Origin: Symbiodinium kawagutii
Lineage: Eukaryota > Sar > Dinophyceae > Suessiales > Symbiodiniaceae
Length of the DNA stretch: 64,000 nt
Direction of reading: 5' to 3'
Assembly: GCA_009767595.1 (NCBI GenBank)
Contig: VSDK01027052.1
Coordinates: 7,731 to 71,730, forward strand
In this document: one piece after another, positions 36,666 through 49,911 of the stretch
How positions within the stretch are numbered: the stretch's first letter is position 1
How the letters are laid out: each line of letters starts with the position of its first letter
Program-made: the position numbers and the translations under genes
The notes under the pieces: generated by a model
The model's database searches: none
The model's input: the letters and a program-made list of their open reading frames with translations, nothing else
What the model was told of the DNA's origin: nothing

Positions 36666-39600
36666 CCCAAAAGAAACTACTTCGTAACTAAACTTCTTTT
36701 GACAACCCGGCAGCTTTCGTTCACCCCCCTTGGATCTCAAGTTTCGTAAAGTCAGTGGCGCCCGAAAGAGCAGCGCCGCCCACCAAATCATGTTGACATC
36801 ATCAGAGCTACCTGTTTTGGAGGTGGAAATTCTCATCACGTCGCAGCTTGGGGAAAAGTCCTTGCAGGTTTTTTCGGGACCATGTGTTGCATTTTCAAAG
36901 CCGAACGTTCTGGGTTATTTGTTCTTCCGTTGTCTATTCCTTGGCTTGCCCAGAAGTTTTGTGAAAAAAATGGACGGGATATGTTCAAAGATTGCACCGT
37001 AGAATGTTGCGATTTTCAGGTGGTTGGGTGGCTTGCAAAAAGATATCATTCAGTGTCGGGTGTATGGCTGGACAAATTGCATATGCGAAACCATTTGGGC
37101 AGTGTGGTCGGGCCCTTGTCATGAAACAGACGAATGCTACGAATTCTTCATCTGAAGCTACCACCGTCGGGAATCCAATCGTTGGGTTGCACAAAATTGA
37201 CTCTTCGGAACCAAACCGCGGGAAAAATCGATCATCCATACAATTGGATGACAAAAAAAGACATCGCAACATTTTTAACGGCAACTTTGGCAGAAACAGC
37301 GTGGACAGGGCCAGTGCTGGCATTGACAGGCCGGGTCAAGGAATTGCTTTCGCTTGTTACGTTTTTCCACTTGATTTCATGCCTGTCCCCATCAGGTGCG
37401 ACCTTTTCAGGTGCAGACGGTTGGACAATTTGTGTGAATCGTATATGTGTGTCAATGGTGGGGCAGTGCAAATTGAACAACTTCATATTGAAATTGTGAC
37501 CATTGTTCTCAATTTCCCACCAGCTGTGTCCACGGTGCGCCTGATTGAATCCTCGGTGGGGTCCCTCCAATTGTTCTTCGTGGAAAATCGCAGATTTAAC
37601 GGTGGTTGAATGCAGAATGCCGCCCGTTTTGTTCTGTGTTTGTTCACGCCCTTCGGGCACGCACGTGGTTGGCAACGCCGCGTGACAACAGTTTTTGCAC
37701 TTTAGGACTTCGTTTATTCGCGGTAAGCAATCGGCACCTCAACCGTTTTTATTTTGCAATTGCGAGGGTTTCGTGTTTTGTTGCCCTTGTCCAAACACTG
37801 GGTTCGGCCCCCCAAAACATAGGAGACAGGCGAACATCAACGCACTCACCGATGGCGCCAATAAAGAAATGCAACACCAAAACGCAAAAATGTTGTTAAT
37901 TTCAGACAATGATGAAATTCGAATCCGGTAGCGCAGCTGGGTGCCCGCAATTGGAAAAAGCGAATTCCGCAGGTAAAATGACCTCAAGTGTTGCAAAGTC
38001 GATTGCGGCGCGTTGATGTCACCACTCGTTGCGTCTGAAGTAGTAGGCACTTTGTTTGGAAACCTTGATATGGGGGGAGTGGTAATATTTGAGCAGTCGA
38101 AGCGGCAAGTTAGTGTGCGGGAATAAATGCGCACGCAACCAAACCCACAAATTCAAACGGGTTCCGACAATTACTTCTGAACAAAAACGGCTGTTTGCGT
38201 CCGAGGCGAAGATTTTTTTCAATTTATTTTTTCTGACCATTCGAGTTGGTTTAGCTGCCACGGCTTTGCCCACGTCTGGCATGTCAAAAGTGGATGCATT
38301 GAGACGGCGAATGGTTAGGCGAATGGTTGGGCGGGTCAAATTTGACACCTTTTTGATTTGCGCTGGCACGCTGGGGGGCAGTTGTCATCAGGGCGCAGGC
38401 AATGTGAGTACAAAACTAGATCTGCGCTACGAAATTGCCCCCCATACATTGCCAAAATCTAACGTGTGCGGCTGCTTGTTCCGCGCGCCTTGGCTTTGTG
38501 CCTTCGAACCCGGCGCCGACAAAATGCAACACAACCATTTGTGATCAGCATCACGTTCCAAAATTTTGACGGCAATTCCACCAGCAAATGCCAGCGTCAG
38601 TGATCAGCAGCGCTGCATTGGCAGCATGGAGTTTCAAACCAACACGTGCAAAAGAAAAAAAAAATCAAGCATTGAGGGTTAAAATTGCAGTTGCAGAATG
38701 GGTGAGCCCGGCCTGTGTAGAAACCTTTCCTGAAACAAATTTTTCTAGGCACGCATGGCCCCGGATTTGGCATTGTCTAAGAATCTGCATTTTGACAATA
38801 AAGTGGAAATTTTTTGCCGATACAAACGCTTGGGAGACTGGAAGGCCATGGGCGTGTCAAATTGGGACAGTTACAAGGATGAGTTTGTCGATTTCTGCTT
38901 GGCCTCACGGCCAGAAATTTTCCTTGCGTCACGGGGTTTCACTTGCAGCGCCTGCGCCCAAAACGGGCCCGCCAGACGGCGTACAGGCCAAAGTCAAAAG
39001 TCAAAGTAACTACTTTTTGTATCCGTTCACATGCCCCTATTGTCATGCCATAAACTTTTTGCATGCTTGAGCAGGGTTATGATAAATGAAGTGTCATTCG
39101 CTAGCCATTGGACATTTTTGATCGCATGGCCGTTGAAAAGGCTAGTTGCAAATTTCTGGCGGTAAGCTATTCCGGTAGCGTCAGGATGCACCAGCTGGGG
39201 GCCTAGAGGGCCTGGGTGCCCTAGAAGCCTGTTGGCGCCCTCTCTGTGAGAACGGTCGTGAAATCGTTGGTGAACTGTTTGGTTGTGGGGGCGGGAATCT
39301 GTCAGATCAGCATTCTAGCCCCCTTCAGTTCCCCAGGCAGCGAAAATAAACGGCATCGAGATCCTAGCGTCCATGCGGTTCATTGCGGTGAACCATCCTT
39401 AGAATGGAATCGGTTCAGTCAGCCGAACGCATTTTTTTCGCAGGACCAAGGGCTGGTGGCAGCAAGTTCTGATTGAACATGAAATGGCAATTTCTTGGGC
39501 CATCTTGGCAAGACAATCGTGGAGGATATTTTTCTGGTGCCTCCTTGTGGGGACGCTTTTGCACCATTACTTTGGTTAAGACGCTGTTGGAGTGGCACTT

Positions 39601-40803
39601 TGGGCGACAAACTCTTGGCAAGACATGCTTGGAAAGACCCACCACTCTTGAAGTGACATTCTTCTAGTGAAACTCTTCGAGTGGAAAGTCGTTCATGTTA
39701 CCGGATAATTTTTTCCACAAATGATCATGCGGGCCTAGCAAAACTATCCATGAATTTAAGCCTAGCAATGTTAGCGTGCTTAAAGTCAAACCGTCCAATC
39801 AATGCACGCTACAAAATGATGAGGCCATCCTCCGTCGCTACAAGGGCATTTCGTACCCAATTATGGCATGAAATTGCAGCACCCGTCGGTTCGTTCCAGC
39901 AAAACATAGTGGCATTTTCTTTTGTGTTCTCGTGACGCAACCTTCTTGAAGTGATGCTCTTGCAGTGAAAGCTTCAAGTGACAATCTCGGAAGACACTTT
40001 TGGAGTGGAAAATCGCTCTTGGTACCGACACTTCTGAAGGGACCAACGGCAAAAATTCAAGAATAAATCTCCCCAACGCAAAACCGTTTTAGTGCAAACA
40101 ATTTTGGAAAAATGTTGCAGTACCGTTTTTCCAGTGCGTTTTCTGGCCTCGGTTTTGGTGCTGCCTCTTGTCGAGACGTTTTTTGCACCATCACTCAGGC
40201 TGACACATTGCCGGAGTAGAGGGTAACAAAAACATGAGGCTCGAGTACAAGCCGGAAAGGCGTGTGGGTCACTGATTGCATTTTGTGGTGTTCGAGGGTG
40301 GACGGAGGTAGAAAATGCCAGCGAACCAAAACAGCCAAAATCATGGAAATTCATCAAAACTCGACGAGGGTAAAATGGTCATTTTCTACGGGAAAAAATT
40401 AAGTATTGCTGACACTTAACAGAAGAGGATTGCCGAAGAGCATTCCTTTTTAAATTTCTGTTGCCAAAGATGATTTTATTTTTTCCGTTCCCCATGTCCT
40501 ACTAGGATCGTAGTCTGCAAGGCTCGGATGGGGCGAAATGCGAAAAAAAAAATGACACTTAACATCTTAACGTTTGGTTCTTTGTAGCGGAAAACGTTTT
40601 GATGATGTTGAAATTTAACATCGATTCTAGCCTCGAGCTTTGTGTTGGCCTTGCGAAAATCCAGAAACAAACATCCAGGTTTTGACCCTGATTTGCCAGT
40701 TTTTAACCTAGAATGTGTGGGGGCAAGGCCGCACCCCTAATTACAAAAACTATATTCAAACAATAATGAAACTTCCCGGGCAGGTGTGGCAAACAATTTG
40801 ATT
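36666..40803. other. No supported gene
   Basis: Overlapping ORFs of up to ~200 codons (36992-37609, 37232-37675, 38588-39070) lack recognisable domains and use all frames equally, as expected from chance in GC-moderate DNA. Nothing can be assigned. Confidence 0.4.
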
Positions 40804-41421
40804 TCATTGGCAAGACAAATGAATCTCTAGTAACGGTTTCAATCCGTTGCCAAAATCAAAACCAACGTTCCGATTTTGTTTTCGCCCGGTGCCCATCGCC
40901 CATTGCAAAACGCAACCCCGCAACCGTGCATTTAACACACACCCTTGTCGCACACCGGCGTTGATGTTGAATGCACGACTGCGGTTCCAATTTTTTATAA
41001 TTTCACCAATTTGATCAGCATATACGGATTGCAAAACCCAAATTAAATGTTGAAAAATCCCATGGTCCGCAAAATCTTCCCACAACGAAAACCAACACAT
41101 TCGGTCAAATGCCTTTGACAGGCGCAAACTTACAATCCACAACGGGGATGCATGCAGAGACGCCTTGTCGATGAACAAATTTGATGTCACCAAATGCTCT
41201 TGGATGCAGTAGTGTTGCCTGAACCCATGTTGTTCTTCAGGCAGCTGTGCGTCCAAAACGGTTTCAACCGCGATCAAATCAAATATGCAAATGTTTTGTG
41301 CAACAACCGCACTACAGCAATGGAACGTCACCATGTGCCATGTGAACACAGGTCTTTCTTCCACATGGAACAAATTCTCATTGTTTTGGATACGTCGGAG
41401 TGAGACATTGTACTTGGCCAA
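40804..41421 (-). pseudogene. LINE-type reverse transcriptase fragment (copy 2)
   Basis: The 205-codon minus-strand ORF contains the signature of non-LTR retrotransposon RT: EEQHGFRQHYC (HGFR), IVSLRLSKAFDRMCWFSLWE (motif A region), HLIWVLQSVYADQIGEIIK, and NAGVRQGCVLNA (motif B, GVRQG). The first catalytic Asp of motif A (sLDlskAFD) is replaced by Arg and the YADD box is absent, so the fragment is dead. It shares ~290 bp with the fragment at 34695-34990; both are on the minus strand. Confidence 0.75.
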
Positions 41422-43679
41422 GTTTCAGTTGGCCTCGCGTGTGGCACGTGATTACCATGGTTGGACCCCAAAAATTATCATGCGAAGGGCTATAAGCTTG
41501 GCGATTCAATGTTGAAGACAAACCATGTTGTATTAGAAGTTGTCAACCCACAAAAAGGGACGACTGCTTGCGTAAAAATGTTTGAAATAGATTTGGCAGG
41601 GTGACCAATCAATTTCAGCCATGAACCGGCACGGTTGGCTTGCGGAAAATCAAATTTTCCGCAATTTTTGAGGGACGTTGTGACTCTTGGGTTGTGTGTT
41701 TTTTGTCGTTGAAAAAGACACAAAGGGGATAGCAGACTTTTCCGGTTCTGGAACGTTGGTGCGTATTCATGTGGTTCGTTGTGGTGTTCCACTTGGGTTC
41801 TTGTTGATATCAGTGTTGCGTTTGTGTTCGGTTTTTTGCCGACATCTTCTCAAAAGGATGACGTTTTATCACAAAAAGTGAGGTCACAATGTGTGGCTGT
41901 CAATTTAAGACCCCAGGTTCATTCTGGTTTGCGTGAACGATGTGCCTTTCTTTTTTGTTTCCTGTAGTTTCGGTCCGGGGGCGTGACAGTTTTCGTCCAC
42001 AGACGTTGAAATTTTTGTTGGGCAGCCTGCTCAATTGGAAATGTTCCTGCAGCAGGCTGAACTACCTTGGAATTGCAAACATGTACCATGGACACCATTC
42101 CATTTGCTGGCCTGTCCCTGTGCGTTTGGTATGTGTCATGTCCCGGTTGTTGGGTCAATGGTAAAGGTTACATGGCTCGACTACCACGGTATCGTTGGGT
42201 ACGCCGTGTTCGTGCTTGAAAACTCGACGGGTTTCAGTCGGGACGGCTTGATTTCTTTGGCGGTCGAAATTGGACGTTCGGCCCTTCACGGAAGTATGCC
42301 ATCGGATTGTGGATTGGAATGGCCCCCTTGGGTGTTTTTGTGCGAATTCGTGTTGGTGTTCCATAATTGCAATCGATTTTTCATTTGCCGCACCGTCAAT
42401 GGACTGTCTGATCATGCCGGGCTGGGACAAACAATGTCACCACAAGTGCAGGTGCTGGCTTAAACTGCATGGTTTGAAAATTGATGGCTTGGGTTGTCCA
42501 TGAGGTTTCGGTACGATAATGATACATCATATGAGTATTGGGTAACACGACGGGGAAGTAACAGTACCAATCGGAACCTGGAACATTCTGCGGGCATGTA
42601 AGGAAAAAACTCGAAATCAGGACAGCCAGCGTTTGCTACATAATGCCATAAATTAGATATTTGCATGGGGCAAGTTATGACATGAGGATACCGAGGAACG
42701 TTTCTGATGAGGTTCAATGTCAGCTGGGACATCGAATGTTACCATGTTTGCCGTTATGTTTTTGGAGATCGTCACTCCGGCCCTGGCAGGACACGAGCGA
42801 ACCCCAATTGTTACACGTGGAACCTTCAAATTTCATCGCCCAAATTGTGCATGTTTTTCAAACCACCTGGCACGACGCTGCCAAAATTTGGCATTTTTTG
42901 TTCTGTCTAAAACAAAATTGCCTTGATTCAGCACTGAGTGCCGCAGAGTTTTTACGCCCACCATTGGACGGCACATGTTTCCCTTTCCCAAACTAATCCG
43001 CAAAACCATTAAAGTCGAAAATCGGAAAAAAAAATGCAGTACGTTTACCCCTTTTTTGCGGGAACAATCGCAAGAACATCAAAGTGGCCGTTTTGCCCAA
43101 CAATTATGATGCTCTGGAAACCGTGCTTTGGATCCCCCATTTCTGCCAGAAAACGTAAGACAAATAGGGCACCCACGGAAGAGGCAACAGTATATTTTTG
43201 AATGTTTTCGTTGCAACCGTGTCCCTCGACACAGTATTTGCTGCGTAGCAAGCACACACCAAATCGGAAAGTGTTCATGCCAACATTGTGCATTTATACC
43301 CAGGTAGCTTGGATCATCAATGTTTGCGGCAACGGGAATATGGTCATTTATGATGAAAACTGTTTCCCATGCATTTCCGGGTTGGAGACAACAAGACTTG
43401 GTTGAAACGAGGGGCGAAGGGAGCGCCCCCACATTTGATAATGCGTTCGTGTCGTCGTTGTCGGTTAATTACCCAGGTGGGTAGGCATGGAAACAAATCT
43501 AGCCGTTTTTTTTCCGCGGGTGGGTGCGCAAGGTTATTGGGTTGTGGGTGCTTGCTTGGTGGCTGATTTTTTTTTTTAAGTTGCGGGGAACCAGTGTTGA
43601 AAACGAACAAACAAAGCGCAAGAACAAAAATAGAGGTTGCTATTTAAGAAGCCATTGACACAAGTGGATAAATGGATGG
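41422..43679. other. No supported gene
   Basis: Short ORFs on both strands (for example 42035-42463) without domains. The minus-strand continuation of the LINE fragment upstream of 41421 could not be followed. Confidence 0.4.
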
Positions 43680-43917
43680 GCCAGGTCAAATCCGACCAGA
43701 TCAGATCAAATCAAATCAGATTTAGTTTTAAAATTCTCTTTTCGGATAGGTCAGCTTAGGTTGAATTTGATTTGATCAAATTGGATTGAATTATATGGGT
43801 AGATCAGGCAGGACAAAACGGACAAGACTGACAATGCAAAACTGGCAAGACAAAACAAAACGTAGTTAGACAAGACAAGACAAGACAAGACCAGACCAGA
43901 CCAAACCAGAGAAAGAA

Positions 43918-43948
<31 letters not shown>

Positions 43949-43960
43949 AAAACAACAAGT
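43680..43960 (+). repeat. Microsatellite cluster (GATCA/GACAA/GA repeats)
   Basis: Successive simple repeats: AGATCAGATCAAATCAAATC, then GACAAGACAAGACAAGACAA from about 43870, then a (GA)n run near 43918-43942 followed by an A-run. They cause Leu/Ser-rich spurious ORFs on the minus strand. Confidence 0.85.
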
Positions 43961-46808
43961 GAATAGAGAAGTAAATAGAAAAAAATAGGCAGATGGATGC
44001 AAAATATGCCGGCAAGAATCAAGTGGGAAAATGTAAACAGGTTCGCAGCAAATCATCCATGGAACGATGCAAAAAATTGATGTTCGGATGGAAGTATAGC
44101 CGCTGTTCTCTGTCGTTCAGGCTCATTTTTCGCTTTGTGGACCACAGCTTCAGCCATCCACGGGTAGGGGTTGCGGTTTTGTTCACGTTTGGGTTCCTGT
44201 TTGCCGGGGTGGACCGGGTTGCGATTTTTAGCCTCACACCATAGCCTGGTTCCCTGAAAGACTGTGCGCTCCGGGTCGAGCGGCTTGCCAACTTATGCCA
44301 GGCGTTTGTGGGTGCAAAGTCGTTTTCCCAAATTTAAATTTCTTTGTCAAGTGGAGGATGACCCCCACCCAAAAAAAAAATGAGGAAAATTCGCGCAATT
44401 CTTCCATTCGACCTCCGAACCAACAAAGGGGCGATTTTCACGGCACAAAAGGTTGGATAGAGGGTTCTGAAAAAACATGTTACTTGGGAAAACCGTTAGG
44501 CGACAAACATGCTTGGGAACCAAAACCTAGAAGTGCACAGATTGCAGGTGTGTTTGGGTGTCACAGGCTTCACGTTTCCGTCGCATTTGGATTTTGAATG
44601 TTATCACCTTCAGCTGCTCTCCTGCAGTGATTTTTTTGGCCGTTAGGTTGGGGTGAATTGACACAATGTCCTTGGCATCAAACACGTCAGATAGACTTGG
44701 CCCAGAATGACAAATGCTCATTGTTCAACTCACTGAGCCAAACATTTGACGAGAGCAGTGTTCACAGTCCATGCGCCTCTGCCGATGCAGACGCTGCACT
44801 AGCGCAGGTGGCTGCGTGCTCAGATGTGTGCTGGCAATGCAACGGAATGTAAGCTTAAAGCGGCATATCGCAAAACAATTCATGTAGGATCAATGCGTCC
44901 AGGTTTTCCAGTACTGGAGCATGTCAAGATAATTCGGGGCCCGGTAGTATAGGCCTACATAATGGCCAGGCATGTGACACGGCCTGAGATGCAACGCACG
45001 AGTTGCCGAAATCAGGTCAAAGCAGATGTCGGGAGAGGACTTGGGGCAGTTGAAGTTGACCAGGGACATTTGGGCATTCAAACAGGTTTTGTTGGCGTGG
45101 AACTGGTCTGGACCAAAAATCACACCCCGGTTAGCATGGGCATGGAAACAAACATAGCAATTTGCAGGACCAGAACATGTTGATTCATTATTGGCAGTCC
45201 TTGATGTATCTTTGTGCTACCTTACGGTTGGACAACATCACTGACCACCCATCCGCAGCTGGGACCACAGGGGAGTGGCATTTTCCGCCCGGAAAACCAC
45301 GCTGTCGCAGGATGGCCCGTTGGCGTTTCTAGACCGCCTCCTGGAGGAGGTGCCACTTCCATCCCTTTCGTTTGGGTTGCACAGGCGGTTGCTTAGGAAC
45401 TGGAGTGCATCTCAGCATCGTTGGAGTGCCATTGGTGCATTGTGTGTAAGAGATGGCATTCATCGGATTTCTGGAGAGTAGTAGCAGTGTCATTGATGAC
45501 ATGTGGAGCGTGGTTTTGGAAGTGGTGTGCCGCACCGGCGTCACCAGGAAAGGCACAGCAATCTGCACCTGGGAGTTCGGGTGCCCAGTCATATTTGACA
45601 TTTATCATCAACCACCACCATCCGAAACCGGCAATACGGGTAATGGTAGATCCATATCCATATTCATAAACCATGTGTAGTTGGGATAAATCGCCAGGTA
45701 TCTAAGGCAAAGTGGCCTGGTTTATTAGGAGCCGAATCTCCCGTTAACTGGTTTCTTATAGTATCATTTCAGCTGGTCACATCGCCGACCCTCCACAGTT
45801 TTGTCACAAAAATGTTTCGAAACAAAAATTGCCAGAAAAATGCGAAACACGCCTTTCTTTTACCGGTCCAGGCGCCATGAGCATGAATTACAGGGATCCT
45901 CCCGAAATTGCGTTTTTACAGATGATTTTTGATTCTCTTCAGGTAGTTGCGGATAACCAACATGCCTCTAGGGACACTTGTTGATATCCCAACCTGAAAC
46001 TTTTGCCAAGCTTGAAATTGATGGACACCACCTATCACCACCTGGTTTTGCACGGTTAAGTTGGAGATTGACTGAGGATGTCCGCTTTTGGAAACATTTG
46101 GAGCACATGGACAGCAGTCGGTGAACCCAGTGCTTGGCCGCTGTTGACGCACATAGGCGATATATCTGCATTACACTTATGGTGTCGCTGATTCATTTCA
46201 TGAGAGATATTTAGATAGCATCCATCCACAGAAAGTAGTGTGTTGAACCGTATCTTGCATTGTGTAGCTACTGTAGGGGGCAACTTTTTGGGCTGAGCCA
46301 CCTGCCCCATGGGAGCCTAAGCAAAGTCACAGAGCAATTTTTTTTGCTCATTTTTCTCCAAGGCCATGTGTACCGGACGAAGTCCTTGGAATACAAGACC
46401 ATGAAACTCATGTTCTGTGAGGCCGGATGTGAGCAGTACCTGCTGGGAGATGTGTTTGATGTGCTGTGGAACTTGGTCATGGGAAACGGGTGGTTTACCA
46501 GAGGTAGGAAAACCATCCAAGTCAGTGGGTTCTGTCAGGAATTGCCAATTCGGACAAGGACACTAATCAAAATCCATTTTCAGTTCAACAACTTATATAG
46601 AAACATTTGCGCAAGCACCTTCCCCAAAGATGGCCCCCAACATATCTTTGGCATTGGCTTATCAGCTGCCCGGTGTCTGCGTTGTTCACCACGGGCTGAG
46701 TGCGGGTTTCCATCGCGCCATGTTTAAAAAGGTGAAGCAACCAGACTTCATCGTCGGGCATCGGCTAAAAGGTGCCAATGCCAAGCGCGACCCGTTGCTG
46801 GATGAGAA
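43961..46808. other. No supported gene; possible isolated exons
   Basis: Two stretches have a more protein-like composition but no recognisable family. One is 45453-45680 (GFLESSSSVIDDMWSVVLEV ... TWEFGCPVIFDIYHQPPP). The other is about 46365-46500 (KTMKLMFCEAGCEQYLLGDV, FDVLWNLVMGNGWF). They may be exons of an unrecognised + strand gene upstream of 46809. Confidence 0.3.
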
Positions 46809-48922
46809 AATGGGAAGCAACAAACGAAGTCGCGACGAAGATGGTTCGTCCTCGGTGGTGTACAAAGAGACACCTGAGGAAAAGAAAGCCAGACTGAAGC
46901 TCTGGATATTGGAAAGCTGTCCGTTTTCCACACTTTGAGCTTTTTGAGCCAATCCGAAACAGAAACCAAGAAATCCTGTCCCCAAGAGTCAAAACAAATC
47001 ATTGAGCCAGAGTGGTTGGGATCACTTGGGGCCAGTTTAGCAGTGCTTCACATGCCCTTGGGCGGCGAGGGAGTCCATTGGCACTAAGGAAGGCAGAGAA
47101 AGATGCAGAGAAGGAGCTCAGAGAGGCTCAGAAAAGGAAAAAGCAAGGCCTGGGGCCGAGCAAGGCCAGCATTTTGGGCTTGGAACCTGAGGAGCCTCAG
47201 GAAGAAAATCCTGATGCAGAGGCAGAAAAGGAAGAGAAGGAAGAGAAGCAGAAGACCAAGATGTCCCACAAGGACATGAAAGATACGTTGGCCAGCTTCA
47301 AAGATAGGCCTTTTGATGGCACTGGCGTGTCATGTGACGGTTGGTTCTCACTTTTTTTTGGTCCAATGTCATCTTCACTTTTGAGCCACGTCGGTGAGGG
47401 AATGGACAGGCCGTACAGCTTTGAACCAAATGTAGCCATCCAAAGTCACCGAAGTGTTCAACAAAAAGGATGTTTTCAGTAGCCCATGTGGCACGTGTTG
47501 CTCCCCCATCCCTGGCATTCCCTACCGGGCCTTCCCTACCGGGCGTTCCGTACCGGGCGTTCCCCGGTAGGTTGAAGTCCTCCAAGTTGCCGGAGCAGGC
47601 GGCTGCCGCGGAGCTGCGACATAGAGAGACTGAGGAGGCGGAGACGCAGAAGGCCCTCCAGGCTGTGAAGGACAAGAGGAACCAGGAGCGGCTGGGGGCG
47701 AGGCTGTGGGGCGAGGCTGTGGTTGGTTCAAGTTGGTTCAAGTTGGTTCAAGTTGGTTCAAGTTGGTTCAAGTTGGTTCAAGTTGCGAGGTAACTTTTCT
47801 CTTTCTAACTTTGGAGGTGCTACCTCCTTGTTCGAGTCCATGTTCTATATCTCCTTTTCTCCTGCTCTCTCTCTCTCTCTCGCCCTCCCGCTCTCTTTTT
47901 TGCTGAGGGATCGGCAGCCCAAATTGTGGAACACACATTGCCCAAGAGTTGGAGTGCCTTAATTTTCTTCAACCGTGGGAGACATAGCAAGGCAGTCATC
48001 AAAATCGAGCCACTCATCTTGGCTCTATATTTGAAACCCATTGAAATCCCACATTCAGGAGCTCAGTGTGCTTGCCCCCAGGTTTCTTTTGAGGAGTGCG
48101 GATTTTTGAATTAAGTGAAAATGAACCATTAACCATCTATGAGCCAACAGTTGACCAGCCACGAACCAAGCATGAACCACTTCACTCACCAGTCATCCAT
48201 TGACCATCCATGTGTAGCACTGGTGGGTCGAGGTGCTTGGTTCAGCCTGGCCACCAGGAGCTTAAGGACAAGAAGGCGCCAGACTTCGATGAACGGCTGA
48301 CCATGAACGAGATCTGGAAAGCTGGCGAAGGCACCACGATGGAGAGCTCTTTTTGGTGAGTCCTCACCGCTTCCATGTTCCAAACATGCCCACAAGTTGT
48401 GAAGAAAGCGGCAAAAATCAATTTTAAGCTATAAAGAATGGCCGCAAGTGTAAGTTTCTGCTATCGATGGTCAGTTCACTTCCACAACTGTAGGCTTTCA
48501 GTTGTTCCAGTAGCTGGACGTGCCATGACATGGCAGGTGGCGGCGAGGAGGAGGAGGGCAGTTGGCTGGAGGGTGCTGGCCTGAAGTTCCACACCACCGC
48601 AGACAAGGCATTCTCCATGGCCAAGCAGCGCTTTAAGGAGGGCCCAAAGAGCTGCTATGGGTCTGGCTGAAAAGCCCGGTAGCATCTTGTGCCAAACATC
48701 CGGGGAACATGGGGGCATCCATGCACGGCAACCCCTGGGATCTTGGTGGTTGCACGGGTTCTCTCAAGGACAGTTCCATTCCAAGGTTGGTCATGGGACC
48801 CATGGCACCCGGACCAGGACGCCGATACGTCCTCGGTGCCAGAGAACCGAGAGGTGGCCGCCTCGATCGCCAAGAAGCAGAGCGAGCTGCGAATGGCTGA
48901 GATGCGAAATCGATCCAAGTGA
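46809..48922 (+). CDS. Multi-exon gene for a charged, coiled-coil-type protein
   Basis: The family is not recognised with confidence. The proposed exons join in phase: 46809-46904 (MGSNKRSRDEDGSSSVVYKE), 47089-47326 (KAEKDAEKELREAQKRKKQG ... MSHKDMKDTLASFKDRPF), 47599-47721 (41 codons, HRETEEAETQKALQAVKDKR), 48258-48355 (APDFDERLTMNEIWKAG), 48511-~48637 (SWLEGAGLKFHTTADKAF), 48818-48922 (ENREVAASIAKKQSELRMAE ... stop TGA). Donors are GA at 46905, GT at 47327, 47722 and 48356; acceptors are AG. The protein would be ~240-260 residues, very rich in Lys/Glu and probably nuclear. The WLEGAGLKFH ... DADTSSVPENR end vaguely recalls the C-terminus of CWC27-type splicing factors, but there is no cyclophilin domain; this is only a hint. 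Confidence 0.55.
47722..47785 (+). repeat. (GTTGGTTCAA)n intronic repeat
   Basis: Six 10-bp units plus a partial one, starting exactly at the proposed GT donor of the third intron of the charged-protein gene. Confidence 0.9.
48117..48215 (+). repeat. Degenerate ACCATNAACC repeat in intron
   Basis: AATGAACCATTAACCATCTA, TTGACCAGCCACGAACCAAG and CATGAACCACTTCACTCACC are imperfect ~10-13 bp units centred on GAACCA/TTGACC. Confidence 0.6.
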
Positions 48923-49094
48923 CAATGCTGCCAGTGGTCCACACCTTTGCAAAGGAGCTCTTGCTGGCGAATTGGTGAAATGATGGCTGCTCATTATTGC
49001 TGAAGGGGAATGGTGGTCAACATAACGACTATTGACGATGAGGCTACAAGGGATCAACGGGGTATATGGCAGTGGGTCACAACGCCCCCGTACC

Positions 49095-49290
49095 CCTGGT
49101 TCCCCTATGATTAACCATTGTTTTCCCTATTCTTGTTGGTGGAAATCCCCCACTAGTTGGTTGGTTAATATTGACCCATAGCCATATATAGCTGGTATAT
49201 CCCCTGTAGTTGCTAGTTGTTATCCCCTACTATTAACCATTATAACCAGCTAGTTAACCACTGGATTAACCAACATTAACCAGTTGGTGA
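49095..49290 (+). repeat. Degenerate TTAACCA/GTTGGTTAA repeat
   Basis: Many TTAACCA, CTAGTTGG and TATCCCC words in a row between the charged-protein gene and the first recognised polycystin exon. Confidence 0.6.
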
Positions 49291-49640
49291 TGACGGTTTC
49301 TTTGAATGCCTTGGGTCCTGGTTTCAGGAGGCTGCTGGTGCTATCACGTGACTGCGCTCAGCCAACCGCGCTGGTGGACAGCCTCGTGATGTTAAAAAGG
49401 GCGGCGACCAGAACCCCGGAGGTTGTGCGGGTAGAATCTGGGCGTGGCAGCAGGGAATCCATGGTGATGAAACCGCTCAATATGTTTTCATTGTTTTATG
49501 TAATCTTTTGCTGTCATCCTTTTCTATGAAGGTTTGGTTGCAATGAATTTTTGGGGTTTGAGGTCTAAAGCTTGGAAATGCTTTGAGCCGGATGACCAGA
49601 CAGGGGTTTGGAAGCTGGGGGGTCCCGCTTCACAGAGACT

Positions 49641-49662
49641 TATATATATATATATATATATA
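49641..49662. repeat. (TA)n microsatellite
   Basis: Eleven TA units. Confidence 0.97.
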
Positions 49663-49911
49663 CTTGCCAGCTTTCCGTTCTGAAATGGTAGGCTTCAAAG
49701 CAGGTACCAAACCAGCTAACGTTGAATGGTTCATTTTGGAGATCCCGTGCACATGTGCGGTATACTGCGGGCATTGTGCGAGGTAGTTGAACATATTTGC
49801 AAAATTTGCTCTATGCTGCTAGGGTTTTGTTTTGGCAAATTATGTACCCAGTACCCACCATTGCTCGAATCACGGATCGCCAGCAGCCGCTGCTTTTCGT
49901 GTGCCAGGGCG

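Noticed and set aside
36244-36687. 147-codon + strand ORF
   Set aside because: Product of the short ACCAAAC/TTCTTACC tandem repeat.
38495-38530. tRNA gene (TTCGAACCC B-box-like word; similar word at 37917)
   Set aside because: No cloverleaf could be folded around either word and no A-box lies at the right distance.
42035-42463. 142-codon + strand ORF
   Set aside because: No recognisable family, competing ORFs on the other strand, no splice context; not enough support.
43751-44056. Minus-strand Leu/Ser-rich membrane protein ORF
   Set aside because: Translation of the (GACAA)n/(GA)n microsatellite.
46809-48922. Firm assignment as a CWC27 splicing factor
   Set aside because: Only a vague resemblance of the C-terminal exons; no cyclophilin domain and no diagnostic motif.
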